Assembly: GCF_004340945.1 (NCBI RefSeq)
Contig: NZ_SLYD01000006.1
Location: 170,575-234,574, forward strand
Length of the DNA: 64,000 nt
Reading direction: 5' to 3'
DNA from: Sphingomonas sp. PP-F2F-A104-K0414
Lineage (GTDB): Bacteria > Pseudomonadota > Alphaproteobacteria > Sphingomonadales > Sphingomonadaceae
Shown here: piece by piece, positions 1-8,160 of the stretch
Layout: every line of letters begins with the position of its first letter
How positions within the stretch are numbered: the first letter of the stretch is position 1
Notes under the pieces: model-generated
What the model saw: only the letters and a program-made list of their open reading frames with translations
Databases searched by the model: none
Told to the model about the DNA's origin: nothing
Made by a program: the position numbers and the translations under genes

Positions 1-992
1 GTCATTTGCTCGGGAGGACACGAAATGAACTCGGGAGCCACGGCGGCAATAAAGCTCGGATCAACGCCGTGATGGGCTAGGTCCGCCTCAACTTCACTTT
101 GCGGCTCGTTGTTACGGACGTCGTAGCCTCGCTGACTACTGCTTCTCGCCAAGCCTCTACAGTATGTTGCTTTAGCAATGGGTGGTTGTTTTGTAGTTGT
201 ATAGTGGGTGTCGTTTAAGACGCCCGAGGGTGAATCTTTTACCGGTTCCCGTTCCTCGTTATCCCTCGCCGAAACCGTCCTAATGCGCTCATCGAGCGCT
301 GCCGCATGACCTTCCAGCTTTGAAACACACGCCTGGAGCAAACGTTCATCCCGAACCTTCCGCATCTGATGAGTAGCCAACTGAGTGCTTTCGATGATGC
401 CGGTTGCATCGACACCTCCGATCTCCTCGTCGATGATAAGCTGCACCAGGCTGCTGATGCGGCGGCGCGCTGCGGTAAGACGCTTTCGAAGAACATTTAT
501 GCGCAAGTCCGCCTCTGTCCCCTCGTCAGCTATGCGGACGAATTCATCGTAGCGCACGCCAAGCGGGCTAAGATCTATCCCGTAAGCATAGATCAGCCGG
601 CCGTCTTTTCCCCTTGCTCCGATACGCTTGCCATTGGCGCTGTCGCGGTGTGCAACCAGCCCCCACCGCGTTGCACTGTTTAGCAGCTTTTGAAGCTGCC
701 GAATACCAATTCCAAGCTTTTGACTGAGCGTTTCGTTAGAAGGAAAGACAATCGGGCGCTGTCCCTCACTCCAGTCTACCTCCCGCGACCAACTCATCAG
801 TGTGTCAACCGCATGCACAAGGCGAGATGGTACACCAATATAGGGAGCCGCACGTTTAAAAGCTGTTAGAACATGCCGATGACTTACGCGTTCGGGAAGC
901 CCGGAAAAGCCTTCAGCGATCCGTCCAGTCGATGCTGTGCGTTCGTCTACTCGCCGATGGCCAGCCCCTGGAGCGAAGGTAATAGAATTCAT
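1..992 (-). CDS. repC: Plasmid replication initiator RepC (partial, 3' end off the left edge)
   Basis: The minus-strand frame is open from the ATG at 990-992 to the window edge (about 330 codons seen). The N-terminus reads MNSITFAPGAGHRRVDERTA. The RepC-type DNA-binding region follows, with motifs IVFPSNETLSQKLGI, HRDSANGKR and AYGIDLSPLGVRYDEF, which match the conserved N-terminal domain of alphaproteobacterial RepC initiators. In that family RepC starts replication of repABC or repC-only replicons, and the origin usually lies inside repC. The genes upstream here (1529-2608) are not recognisable ParA/ParB (RepA/RepB) proteins. Family call is secure; the C-terminus cannot be judged. Confidence 0.85.
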   Translation of the reverse strand, partial: MNSITFAPGAGHRRVDERTASTGRIAEGFSGLPERVSHRHVLTAFKRAAPYIGVPSRLVHAVDTLMSWSREVDWSEGQRPIVFPSNETLSQKLGIGIRQLQKLLNSATRWGLVAHRDSANGKRIGARGKDGRLIYAYGIDLSPLGVRYDEFVRIADEGTEADLRINVLRKRLTAARRRISSLVQLIIDEEIGGVDATGIIESTQLATHQMRKVRDERLLQACVSKLEGHAAALDERIRTVSARDNEEREPVKDSPSGVLNDTHYTTTKQPPIAKATYCRGLARSSSQRGYDVRNNEPQSEVEADLAHHGVDPSFIAAVAPEFISCPPEQM

Positions 993-1528
993 TCGGAGAA
1001 CCCCCTTTGGATTTCCGTGCGGACGCAGAAGTCCGTGGCGCGCTAGGCACGCATTCCCGCTGCATCATCGTAATTTGGCTATGCCGCTGTTGTTACGCAG
1101 CACTTCCGAAATTCCGAAAGCTCCGACCTATTGCCGGGCTTTTCTTCTTTGCACGGCATTCCCTCAATTAGGTTTCGCGAGGCCAAGCGACCTCGAGATC
1201 GCCTCCCGTGATTCCGGTCTCGGCGATAGCGACAGCCTAAACGGCAGCGGCATGGGAAGTCGCTCGCGTTGGCTCGTGCTTTCGGTTTCTTTGACGAGGA
1301 AATTCTCGTGCTTTCAGTTTCCGTATCTCGGACGCACCAAAAAAAGGGCTTCATTAGATAGAGTAACTGAAAGCACGAGAGGCACGTCGTCACGCGACGC
1401 GTCCCTCCCTCGGCGAGAGTAGCAGCTTAGAGTATCGCTCGTGCTTTCAGTTACCCTATCTCACTGAGTCCGCGAGAGGGGGGAAACGGTACCATCCCGG
1501 TATAACCAAACGAGCCGTTCGGGACCCG
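993..1528. other. Non-coding region upstream of repC with repeated motifs (candidate origin or control region)
   Basis: There is no convincing gene in these 536 bases; the short open frames lack start context and family resemblance. The right half (1272-1461) holds four copies of a ~24-bp repeat, listed separately. Nearer repC there is a short dyad, GGAC/GTCC, around 1026-1044. In repABC plasmids the segment before repC encodes a counter-transcribed RNA controlling RepC; the position fits, but I cannot confirm such an RNA by reading. Confidence 0.5.
1272..1461. repeat. Four copies of a ~24-bp repeat (candidate iterons or operator sites)
   Basis: Shared core is CTCGTGCTTTCAGTT followed by a TATCT-type end. 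Copies lie at 1272-1290 (diverged, with CGGTTT), 1304-1328, 1356-1381 (inverted) and 1437-1461. Copies two to four match almost base for base over CTCGTGCTTTCAGTT and then CC or CTC plus TATCT. Several spaced copies beside a replication gene suggest binding sites for an initiator, partition protein or the HTH protein encoded at 1529-2053. Function is inferred from placement. Confidence 0.6.
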
Positions 1529-2053
1529 TTATTCCGCCCCAAACTCGTCGAGCCGTTTGGACCGGCGCATACCGATTTTTTGGTATTCCACCTCTATAGC
1601 TCGTACTATCAGCTCTTGAGCAGCTTCGCCGTGCTCAGGTCGAACATCGTCAAAACCGAGACCGTCAACATGCCTTACAACGGTAATGATCTGCTCAGGA
1701 AGGCCGGTCACGACGCCGAGTACCATTGATATGACCTTCAGGAGGTCTCTTAGTTCGACTCCCGCCTCGTTTTTTTGGAGCAGATCCTGAGCATACATTG
1801 CTTCGATTTTGCTGATGCCCAATGCCTCGAGGATAGCTGCTATCTCAGGCATCTTGAGAGCGACACGCTTCTCGACCTTACGGTGAAGCCCGTCATGGAG
1901 ACGGCTCCGACCGATTTTTGTCAATGTCGCCAGTTCCCTGACGCTTACCCGTGCAAGGTCCATCCTGGCTAGGATGTAATCCTCTAATTCGAAACTCGGA
2001 ATTGCCCCCGCTGGGTTTTCCGCCCAACTTCGCGTCGCTTCGCCCATCGCCAT
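1529..2053 (-). CDS. Small HTH DNA-binding protein upstream of repC
   Basis: 174 aa from the first ATG. A second ATG at 2047 is better spaced from the GGGAGA Shine-Dalgarno, which abuts the first, so 172 aa is equally likely. Residues about 36-80 look like an XRE/Cro-type helix-turn-helix (VSVRELATLTKIGRSRLHDG, then IAAILEALGIS). The C-terminal half is helical without a recognised domain. It sits directly upstream of the repeat-bearing region and is co-directional with repC, so a role in copy-number control or partition is a reasonable inference. No Walker motif or ParB-like box is visible. Confidence 0.6.
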   Translation of the reverse strand: MAMGEATRSWAENPAGAIPSFELEDYILARMDLARVSVRELATLTKIGRSRLHDGLHRKVEKRVALKMPEIAAILEALGISKIEAMYAQDLLQKNEAGVELRDLLKVISMVLGVVTGLPEQIITVVRHVDGLGFDDVRPEHGEAAQELIVRAIEVEYQKIGMRRSKRLDEFGAE

Positions 2054-2128
2054 TCTCCCGGCTGATGGCTTATGGGTAGACTCACCAAATCGTAAAAGGC
2101 AACCCTAAAGCTGGTTCGAAACAAGTGG

Positions 2129-2608
2129 TTATGGTCGTTTTGGTCGCAACGGGATGACGTTCGCATCTTTCTTCTTCAGGGAAACGCGATAATTTTCGGC
2201 CTCAGAAGCGGAAAGCCCAAGCTTTGTGAGAACCTCCGTAGCATTCCGTTCAACAATGAGGTCAAAAAGTACCAGCGACACAGCGTCAGCTAAGAGAACC
2301 TCTTGCCCGAGTGCCTCACCAAGCGAGAGTGCAGCTGCCTCGATCGTGCTGGCGCTGGTCTCTAGGATAGAGAAGTCGATCTCGACCTCCCCCTCGCTCG
2401 AGATTATGCGAAGATGGTTTCGCATGTCCTCAGCGTCATAGCTATTTACCAAGTCGGAAGCACGCTCGGCGCGTTCGTCTATGACCATAGGCAAAGAATA
2501 ATACGAGCGATGCTTGTTCGACAGAAGTCTGACACCTTCGGTGGTCAGCCGGAAATAGTGATCCGAGACGGAAATATAAAACGCCTTTTCAGCCGTCACT
2601 TTGGTCAA
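2129..2608 (-). CDS. Hypothetical protein in the replication region
   Basis: 159 aa from a TTG at 2608; a GTG at 2599 has better spacing from AAGG and may be the true start (156 aa). No family is recognised. The sequence is mildly acidic with a basic C-terminal tail (SLKKKDANVIPLRPKRP). It ends 76 bases before the HTH gene and is co-directional with it and repC, so the two may form the upstream part of the replication operon. That is the place RepA/RepB hold in a standard repABC locus, but no Walker A motif or ParB box is visible. Confidence 0.5.
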   Translation of the reverse strand: MTKVTAEKAFYISVSDHYFRLTTEGVRLLSNKHRSYYSLPMVIDERAERASDLVNSYDAEDMRNHLRIISSEGEVEIDFSILETSASTIEAAALSLGEALGQEVLLADAVSLVLFDLIVERNATEVLTKLGLSASEAENYRVSLKKKDANVIPLRPKRP

Positions 2609-2953
2609 CCTTCAATCCCGGGTCCACTCCGGACCCTTGCATACTCATAAAGGGCGAAAACCGCATTCTGCAGCGTAACAGCTAAACCAGTTACGATCTG
2701 GATGCCAAACTAGATGACCGGGTATCCCAAAACAGGCCGCCCGCGTTTCTCGGGCAGGTGCCCTGAAATTCCGGGCGGGCGCCCGGCCCAGTCGGGCAAG
2801 GTGATTCGCAAAAGGCAAGATCGGCTCGGAATGTTAAGAAATGCATAAGCGTTAGCAATGTTCCGACGATTTCCGTTTGCGACTGAAGATTGCTGCCGGC
2901 CAATCTCCTCTTGGGCGCGCTGAACAGCGCTCGATCGAAGGAGACTCCTTATC
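2609..2953. other. Divergent intergenic region carrying the tra operon promoter
   Basis: 345 bases between the minus-strand replication genes and plus-strand traA, with no gene seen. It must hold the promoter for the ~19-kb transfer operon and probably that of the 2129-2608 gene. A GC-rich dyad, CCGGGC/GCCCGG, lies at 2771-2786. The traA Shine-Dalgarno AAGGAGA lies at about 2938-2944. No unambiguous -35/-10 pair could be chosen by eye. Confidence 0.4.
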
Positions 2954-3274
2954 ATGAAGACCACGTTCAAGATCGGCCGTCGCGCCGAGACGACCGCCCT
3001 GGCGGTCATTGGTGCGGCAGCAGCAGCCGCTGTTCTCGCTTCGCCGGCATTCGCCGGTGCAGACGCTACGTTCAACACGGCACTCAATGCCTTCACCGGC
3101 TTCCTCGAAGGTTCGGGCGGCAAGATCATCACCGTCCTGTCGCTCGCTGGCGGCGTCGTCGGCCTGGCCTCGGGCCGCTTCTCGCTCGGCCAGGTCGCGA
3201 TCCCGGTCGGTGTGGGCGTCGGCGCCGGTACCGGCATTCCGATCGTCACCTCGACCGTCACCGCCACCATCTGA
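2954..3274 (+). CDS. traA: TraA-like type IV secretion pilin
   Basis: 106 aa with a strong AAGGAGA ribosome site. Residues 1-34 form a long leader ending in a signal-peptidase-like ASPAFA site. The mature part has two hydrophobic helices separated by a short loop (GGKIITVLSLAGGVVGLASG and VAIPVGVGVGAGTGIPIV), the architecture of F/VirB2-type pilins. It is the first gene of the transfer operon, followed by traL, as in F-type systems. It should be the major conjugative pilus subunit, probably processed by the S26 peptidase encoded at 11729. Divergent primary sequence is normal for pilins. Confidence 0.75.
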   Translation: MKTTFKIGRRAETTALAVIGAAAAAAVLASPAFAGADATFNTALNAFTGFLEGSGGKIITVLSLAGGVVGLASGRFSLGQVAIPVGVGVGAGTGIPIVTSTVTATI

Positions 3275-3333
3275 ACCGACCCGGTGCCGGCGTTGATAGC
3301 AGCTTCGCCGGCACCGTTTTTGAAGGTGGCGTG

Positions 3334-3624
3334 ATGTCAGCCGATAAGTACGTGATCCCATCGCACCTCGACGATCCTGAGCTGATCGGGTTCTGGACGC
3401 TCGACGAGTTCCTCGCGATGGTTATCCCCTTTACTTGGGGGATCCTGTCCCAACACATCGTCATCGGGATCGGCTTAGCCGTCCTAGGCTGGTGGGCCCT
3501 TAGGAGGGCAAAGGCGGGACGGGCAACGTCGTGGCTGATTCATCTGGCGTATTGGCATTTGCCAGGCGGCTTCCCGTCGCTGCGCGCCACGCCACCTTCC
3601 TACCTCCGACTAATGGTGGGCTGA
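3334..3624 (+). CDS. traL: TraL, pilus assembly inner-membrane protein
   Basis: 96 aa. The frame is open further upstream, but the ATG at 3334 gives the usual TraL N-terminus (PSHLDDPELIGFWTLDEF, the conserved start of the family). A hydrophobic stretch follows (about residues 28-55). TraL is a small inner-membrane component of F-type systems, comparable to VirB3. It lies between traA and traE, one base before the traE start, exactly as in F-like operons. Confidence 0.85.
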   Translation: MSADKYVIPSHLDDPELIGFWTLDEFLAMVIPFTWGILSQHIVIGIGLAVLGWWALRRAKAGRATSWLIHLAYWHLPGGFPSLRATPPSYLRLMVG

Positions 3625-3625
3625 C

Positions 3626-4198
3626 ATGGATTTTTCCTACCAGCACGCGCAAAGCCAGCGCGTCCTTCGCCAGCGTAATGTCCTGGGTATAGCTGCACTG
3701 GTTCTTGCCGGTTTTGTTGCGCTCCTGCTCCTGATGTCGGCGACACGTAGCCGCGAGATCGTGCTGCAGCCTGTTCTTGGCTCGCCGGTCACGCTGTCCA
3801 CGTCGGGTGTCTCGCGCGAGTATCTGGAGCTTGTGACCCGCGACACGGCCGTGCTGACGCTTAACCGCACGCCGAGCAGCCTCGACTATTGGATGAAGTC
3901 GGTTCTCGCGATCGTCTCGCCCAAGTCGCAGGGCAAGATCAAAGCCGACCTCCTCAAGATCGTCGATGAGCAGCGCGGCTCCAGCATGTCGCAGTATTTT
4001 ACGCTCGAGGGCATGGAGATCGACCCCAAGGCGCTCCAGTCCACCGTGTCGGGCAAGCTCAACACGGTCATCGGCCAGAAAATCGTGTCATCCGAGCAGC
4101 GGACCTTTGTCTACGACTGGGAATATGCCGGCATGACCCTGAAGCTCGTCGGCTTCAGCATGGTCCAACCCAAGACCCGTCCAGGAGCTGCGATGTGA
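3626..4198 (+). CDS. traE: TraE, type IV secretion core protein
   Basis: 190 aa, close to the family norm. One N-terminal transmembrane helix (about residues 22-41, GIAALVLAGFVALLLLMS) precedes a periplasmic domain resembling VirB5/VirB8-type TraE proteins (YLELVTRDTAVLTLNRTP, TFVYDWEYAGMTLKLVGF). It follows traL after one base and overlaps traK by four bases. Expected role is inner-membrane scaffold for pilus assembly. Confidence 0.85.
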   Translation: MDFSYQHAQSQRVLRQRNVLGIAALVLAGFVALLLLMSATRSREIVLQPVLGSPVTLSTSGVSREYLELVTRDTAVLTLNRTPSSLDYWMKSVLAIVSPKSQGKIKADLLKIVDEQRGSSMSQYFTLEGMEIDPKALQSTVSGKLNTVIGQKIVSSEQRTFVYDWEYAGMTLKLVGFSMVQPKTRPGAAM

Positions 4199-5013
4199 CC
4201 GCAATCTACGCTTTTGGCAGTGCTGCGCTCGGCACTGCCCTCTCCAGCCGCAACTTTTGCTGGCTGAGCCGCATCGCCGGTGCCGCTCTAATTGCCGTGG
4301 CGATCTTCGTCTTTGCGGCCCCCGCCTTTGCGGCTCGCGACCAGACGCTAATGGCCGACGACGGTGCGCAGGTATCCTGCAACGCGTCCGCCAAGGATCT
4401 CACCCGGATCAGCCTTGTCGGCGACGAGTTCGCTGGTGTGTCCAAGATCAATACCGGCAACCCCTCGGACGACTTCTCCGTCGTCAACGAGCCGGTCCGG
4501 GGCGACATCTACCTGTCGGTCCCGGAGGGCTTCGGTCGCCAACTCCTGTCGTTCTTCGGCACCAGCAAGCGCGGCTACGTCTACAAGTTCCAGTGCCGGA
4601 TCAGTGGCGACCAGGCTGTACAGGTGTTCGTCTCGAACCCGGCGATCGCTAAGGCCGATGCCGCGGAAGCCGGTACGACCACCAAGGTTGCACAAACCTC
4701 CTCGCCGGAAGAGGCCGCTGTAACGCTGGTGCAGGCGATGTACGCCAACAAGACGGTCGACGGCTTCGAGATGCGTCAGCGCTCGCTCAAGCCCGTCTAT
4801 GTCGGCGACCTCAAGGTTCAGATGATCGCTGAATATCGCGGCGACGCTCTCACCGGCCGCGTCCTGCGCATCGAAAACAAGGGCACCGAGGAAACAGTGC
4901 TGACCGAGGCCAGCGTGGCGCCATCGAGCGCACTCGCGGTGTCGATCGCCGAACCCAAGCTGGCGCCGGGTCGGGTCACGACCGCCTACCTCGTCTCGCG
5001 GAACGGAAACTAA
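4195..5013 (+). CDS. traK: TraK, outer-membrane-associated secretin-like protein
   Basis: 272 aa from a GTG overlapping the traE stop. A long N-terminal extension leads into a signal peptide (AALIAVAIFVFAAPAFA, cleavage near residue 47), so an internal start is possible. The mature part is the TraK/VirB9-like beta-rich domain (VPEGFGRQLLSFFGTSKRGY, and VTTAYLVSRNGN at the C-terminus). TraK forms the outer-membrane core complex with TraV and TraB; all three are in this operon. Confidence 0.85.
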   Translation: MTAIYAFGSAALGTALSSRNFCWLSRIAGAALIAVAIFVFAAPAFAARDQTLMADDGAQVSCNASAKDLTRISLVGDEFAGVSKINTGNPSDDFSVVNEPVRGDIYLSVPEGFGRQLLSFFGTSKRGYVYKFQCRISGDQAVQVFVSNPAIAKADAAEAGTTTKVAQTSSPEEAAVTLVQAMYANKTVDGFEMRQRSLKPVYVGDLKVQMIAEYRGDALTGRVLRIENKGTEETVLTEASVAPSSALAVSIAEPKLAPGRVTTAYLVSRNGN

Positions 5014-5016
5014 GCC

Positions 5017-6351
5017 ATGGGCATCAAAGATATCTTCTCTCGCGAGCGCAAGCCGCTCGACGCTCCTGAAACCATCGACGGTGACGGTGTATCGCCGATC
5101 GCGTCGGAACTGGATGGCAACGTCGAGACCCGCAAGAAGCAGCAAATGAAGCTCGCTGTCGGGTGCGGCGTGGTCCTGGTGGCCTCCTCCTTCTGGATTT
5201 TCGGCGGTGACGACGCGGTCAAGAAGATCGATCCCGATAGCGCGGACAGGAAGACGGTCTCGGTCAGCGACATGACCAACAAAACCAAATCCGAGCAGGA
5301 GTGGATGGCGCAGTCCGAAAACCGCTTCCAGTCCAACGAGAACCAGCTGAAGGGTGTCGAGGGCACCAACGCCCGCGTCGCGCAGCTTGCCGAGCAACTC
5401 GATGCGATGCGCGCGCAAAACCAGTCGATGTCGGCGGACGGCCAACGTGTGGTCTCCGCCTATCAGGCTGAGAACGACCAGCTCCGTCGTCAGGTCAATG
5501 AGCGCGCCGCTGCGCCCGCTCCGGTGCCCGGGCCGCAGGCAATGTACGGCCCCGGCAGTGCCGCGCTGTACGGTAACCTTGGTGCTACCGGCCCTGGTCC
5601 AGCGTCCGCGCCGGCCCGCCTTAGCGAAGTAAAGATGGTCTCGTTCGGCTCGGCTGAGACTGGCAATGCCTCCAAGGTGTCGAAGGGCAACACAGTCTAT
5701 ACCGACAGCCCAAACTACCTCCCTGCGAACAGCTTCGCTTCAGCAAAGGTTGTTGTAGGTGTCGATGCGTCGGCGGGCGTCAACAGTCAGAGCGATCCAT
5801 TGCCCGTGGTGTTACGCATCACTGGGCCAGCGCGCTCGGTGCTGCAGAACGGCAAGCTTCTCACCACCAAAATCCAGGGCTGCCTCATTAATGGCGCGGC
5901 GCGTGGCGATCTGTCGAGCGAGAAGGTCTACATCAAGCTCCAGAAGATGACCTGCCCGCAGCCGGGCGGGCGGTACGCGGAGTCCGAGGTTAAGGGCTTT
6001 ATCGCGTTTGGCGGCAAGACCGGCGTGCGGGGGCGGGTGGTCAGCCGTGAAGGCTCCCTTGCGATGCAGGCATTCTTCGCAGGTCTCGTCGGCGGGGCCG
6101 GCTCAGCTTTGAATCAAGCGTTTAATGCACCGGTCGCGACAATCAGTGCGAACGGTTCCGGCAGCCTCAACCACACGCCTAACCTCGGCAATGTTGGTCT
6201 GCGCGCGCTTGGCGGCGGGGCGCAGGAGTCGGGCAAGGATCTCGGTAAATACCTGATCGAGCGCGCCGAGCAGTACCAGCCGGTCATAGAAATGCCGACC
6301 GGCGTCGACGTCGAGATCGTCTTCCTGGAGGGTGTTTATGTTCGGAACTGA
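5017..6351 (+). CDS. traB: TraB, core-complex protein (VirB10-like)
   Basis: 444 aa. A cytoplasmic N-terminus is followed by one transmembrane helix (residues about 45-63), a coiled-coil/Gln-rich region (about 90-165), a Pro/Ala/Gly-rich linker and a C-terminal TrbI/VirB10-type beta-barrel domain (LLTTKIQGCLINGAARGDLS, GFIAFGGKTGVRGRVVSREG). The family spans inner membrane to outer membrane. It lies between traK and a dsbC-like gene; its 3' end overlaps the next gene. Confidence 0.9.
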   Translation: MGIKDIFSRERKPLDAPETIDGDGVSPIASELDGNVETRKKQQMKLAVGCGVVLVASSFWIFGGDDAVKKIDPDSADRKTVSVSDMTNKTKSEQEWMAQSENRFQSNENQLKGVEGTNARVAQLAEQLDAMRAQNQSMSADGQRVVSAYQAENDQLRRQVNERAAAPAPVPGPQAMYGPGSAALYGNLGATGPGPASAPARLSEVKMVSFGSAETGNASKVSKGNTVYTDSPNYLPANSFASAKVVVGVDASAGVNSQSDPLPVVLRITGPARSVLQNGKLLTTKIQGCLINGAARGDLSSEKVYIKLQKMTCPQPGGRYAESEVKGFIAFGGKTGVRGRVVSREGSLAMQAFFAGLVGGAGSALNQAFNAPVATISANGSGSLNHTPNLGNVGLRALGGGAQESGKDLGKYLIERAEQYQPVIEMPTGVDVEIVFLEGVYVRN

Positions 6352-7207
6352 TAGCAGCGCCGACCGGCGCGTCACCGTGGGACGGGCATTTATCCTCCTC
6401 GCGATCGTCGCGGCGTTCATCGCTGCAGCGATTGGCGCGAAAGCGGCCTATGCGGCGCTGCGTCCCGTCGACGCATCGGTGATCTCACTCCTCAAGGCCC
6501 GCTTGCCCAAGACCAAGGTCAGCAAGGTCGATTGCGCTGTCGTCGACGGCCTGTGCGAAGTGACGGCAGGCAACAACCTGTTCTACGTCGATCGCTCGGG
6601 ACGCTACCTCGTCATCGGCCGGGTCTACGACATGGAGACGCGGCAGGATCTGACAGCGACCCGCCTTCTGGAGATCAATCCGGACACACTGATTGGCGGT
6701 TCCGCCAAGGCCAACAATGCGGCTGACAGCGGCGAGCCCCCAATTGCCAAGGCGGTCGGGGCCGGTACGCATCCGGCGACGCCGTCGCGCATCTCGCTCG
6801 ATGGTCTCCCCAAGGATGGCGCAATCGTCTGGGGCAACCAGTCGGGCAAGACTGTAACGGTCTTTAGTGACTTTCGATGTGGCTACTGCCGCGCTCTGTC
6901 GAACACGCTGCGCTCGATGAACGTACGCGTGGTTGAACGGCCGATATCGGTACTGGGCAGCCGCGACCTCGCCAACCAGGTGTATTGCGCCAAGAACCGC
7001 GAGACCGCGCTTCATCAGGCCTATGCCGGCGAGCCTCTTCGCAACGCCACCACCTGCGACACCTCGGGCCTCGATGCCAATGAGCGCTTCGCACGCTCGC
7101 ATGGCCTGAACGGAACACCCGTCATCGTCCGCGCCGATGGCGCCATGATCGAGGGCTATCGTCCCAAGGAAGCGCTCGCTTCCTTCATCGCTGGAGGCCG
7201 GTCGTGA
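6338..7207 (+). CDS. DsbC-family disulfide isomerase of the transfer operon
   Basis: 289 aa from the ATG at 6338. A GTG at 6332 is in frame, but GGAGGG at 6327-6332 is correctly spaced for the ATG. One N-terminal membrane anchor (residues about 10-36) precedes a DsbC/G dimerisation region and a thioredoxin fold with CGYC (in SDFRCGYCRAL) and a cis-proline loop GTPVIV. It probably isomerises disulfides in the cysteine-rich TraN and TraU proteins encoded downstream. Placement between traB and traV is seen in many F-like systems. Confidence 0.85.
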   Translation: MFGTDSSADRRVTVGRAFILLAIVAAFIAAAIGAKAAYAALRPVDASVISLLKARLPKTKVSKVDCAVVDGLCEVTAGNNLFYVDRSGRYLVIGRVYDMETRQDLTATRLLEINPDTLIGGSAKANNAADSGEPPIAKAVGAGTHPATPSRISLDGLPKDGAIVWGNQSGKTVTVFSDFRCGYCRALSNTLRSMNVRVVERPISVLGSRDLANQVYCAKNRETALHQAYAGEPLRNATTCDTSGLDANERFARSHGLNGTPVIVRADGAMIEGYRPKEALASFIAGGRS

Positions 7208-8160
7208 ATAAGGTCCACGTTTGTCTCGCTGTCACTCTCGCAGCTGGTACCATGATGACTGGCTGCACGACGCTCGGCGGAAATGTGAAGGGCAGCTTCA
7301 CCTGTGTCGCGCCGGACGGTATCTGCGCGCCCAGTTCGGTCATAGATGATCGCGCTCTGGCGTTGATTTCTGGCCAAGATGGCGATCGCATGATTACTCC
7401 CGCGGGGCCGTACACGGCGCCGCGTAGCGAGGGCCGTCGGTTCGATACCGCGGCTGTTGTGCCTGCACGCAGTCAGGAGCGCGTACTGCGCATCATCTTC
7501 CCGGCGCAGATAGATGCGGCGGGGCGGCTGCATGAGCAGACAGCCGTACATGCGGTCGTTGAGCGCGGTGAATGGCAGCAGGCCCTAGCCAGCAATACGG
7601 TCGCCACAACGCCGGCTCAGGTCCGCGCAGCCACCGGTGGTGACACCCTGCTCGCTGCAATTGAGCACGCCGATCAGCCTCTAATCGCAAGTGAGGACGC
7701 GGTTGTTGATCCGGACATGCCAAGCGCCGCTGCGGTCGCGGCTGCTCGCGTTCAGGCCGATCCGGTCGGTGACATCAAGGATCAGGTCGCGCGTCGGCTC
7801 TTGAAAGCGCCGCGCCGCCTTTCGGTGTCGCCATCGGCACTCCGCACCCCGCCCGCGGTGACCTATGGCTCGAAGCCTGCGTCCCCCACGCCAAACTTGC
7901 CGGTCGCAGTTGGCATGACCACAGCCTCCAAGCCCCTTTCCTCACCCGCGCCTGTCCGTCCGGCCGTCACCACCACCTCGGCACTCACGGCGCCAAAGTA
8001 TGTAACCCCGGCTGGTCGCACCGCGATCGCCGCGGTCGACGCCAACCCGGCCGTCCGCGCGGGCCTTGCCCGCGCCGAACCTGAAGCGCGGGAGGCGGTA
8101 AAGACGGCGAACCCGCTGCCGGTGCTACGCGCGTCCTCGTTCCCCGGAGTTGTCCAGTGA
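7204..8160 (+). CDS. traV: TraV lipoprotein of the outer-membrane core
   Basis: 318 aa from a GTG overlapping the preceding stop. Residues 1-21 form a lipoprotein signal with the lipobox ending at Cys21 (MMTGC). Cysteines after it (FTCVAPDGICAP) match the TraV signature. The rest is Ala/Pro/Thr-rich and of low complexity, longer than F TraV (171 aa) but common in larger F-like systems. It anchors the TraK-TraB core to the outer membrane (VirB7-like). Confidence 0.8.
   Translation: MNKVHVCLAVTLAAGTMMTGCTTLGGNVKGSFTCVAPDGICAPSSVIDDRALALISGQDGDRMITPAGPYTAPRSEGRRFDTAAVVPARSQERVLRIIFPAQIDAAGRLHEQTAVHAVVERGEWQQALASNTVATTPAQVRAATGGDTLLAAIEHADQPLIASEDAVVDPDMPSAAAVAAARVQADPVGDIKDQVARRLLKAPRRLSVSPSALRTPPAVTYGSKPASPTPNLPVAVGMTTASKPLSSPAPVRPAVTTTSALTAPKYVTPAGRTAIAAVDANPAVRAGLARAEPEAREAVKTANPLPVLRASSFPGVVQ

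Noticed and set aside
1079..1422. Short open frames on both strands in the repeat region upstream of repC
   Set aside because: No ribosome sites, and the frames run through the repeated motifs; better explained as non-coding control DNA.
1272..1461. Possible CRISPR array
   Set aside because: Only four degenerate repeats, irregular spacing and one inverted copy; no cas genes in the window.
4348..5445. Minus-strand open frame antisense to traK/traB
   Set aside because: Shadow of the real genes, with no recognisable protein features.
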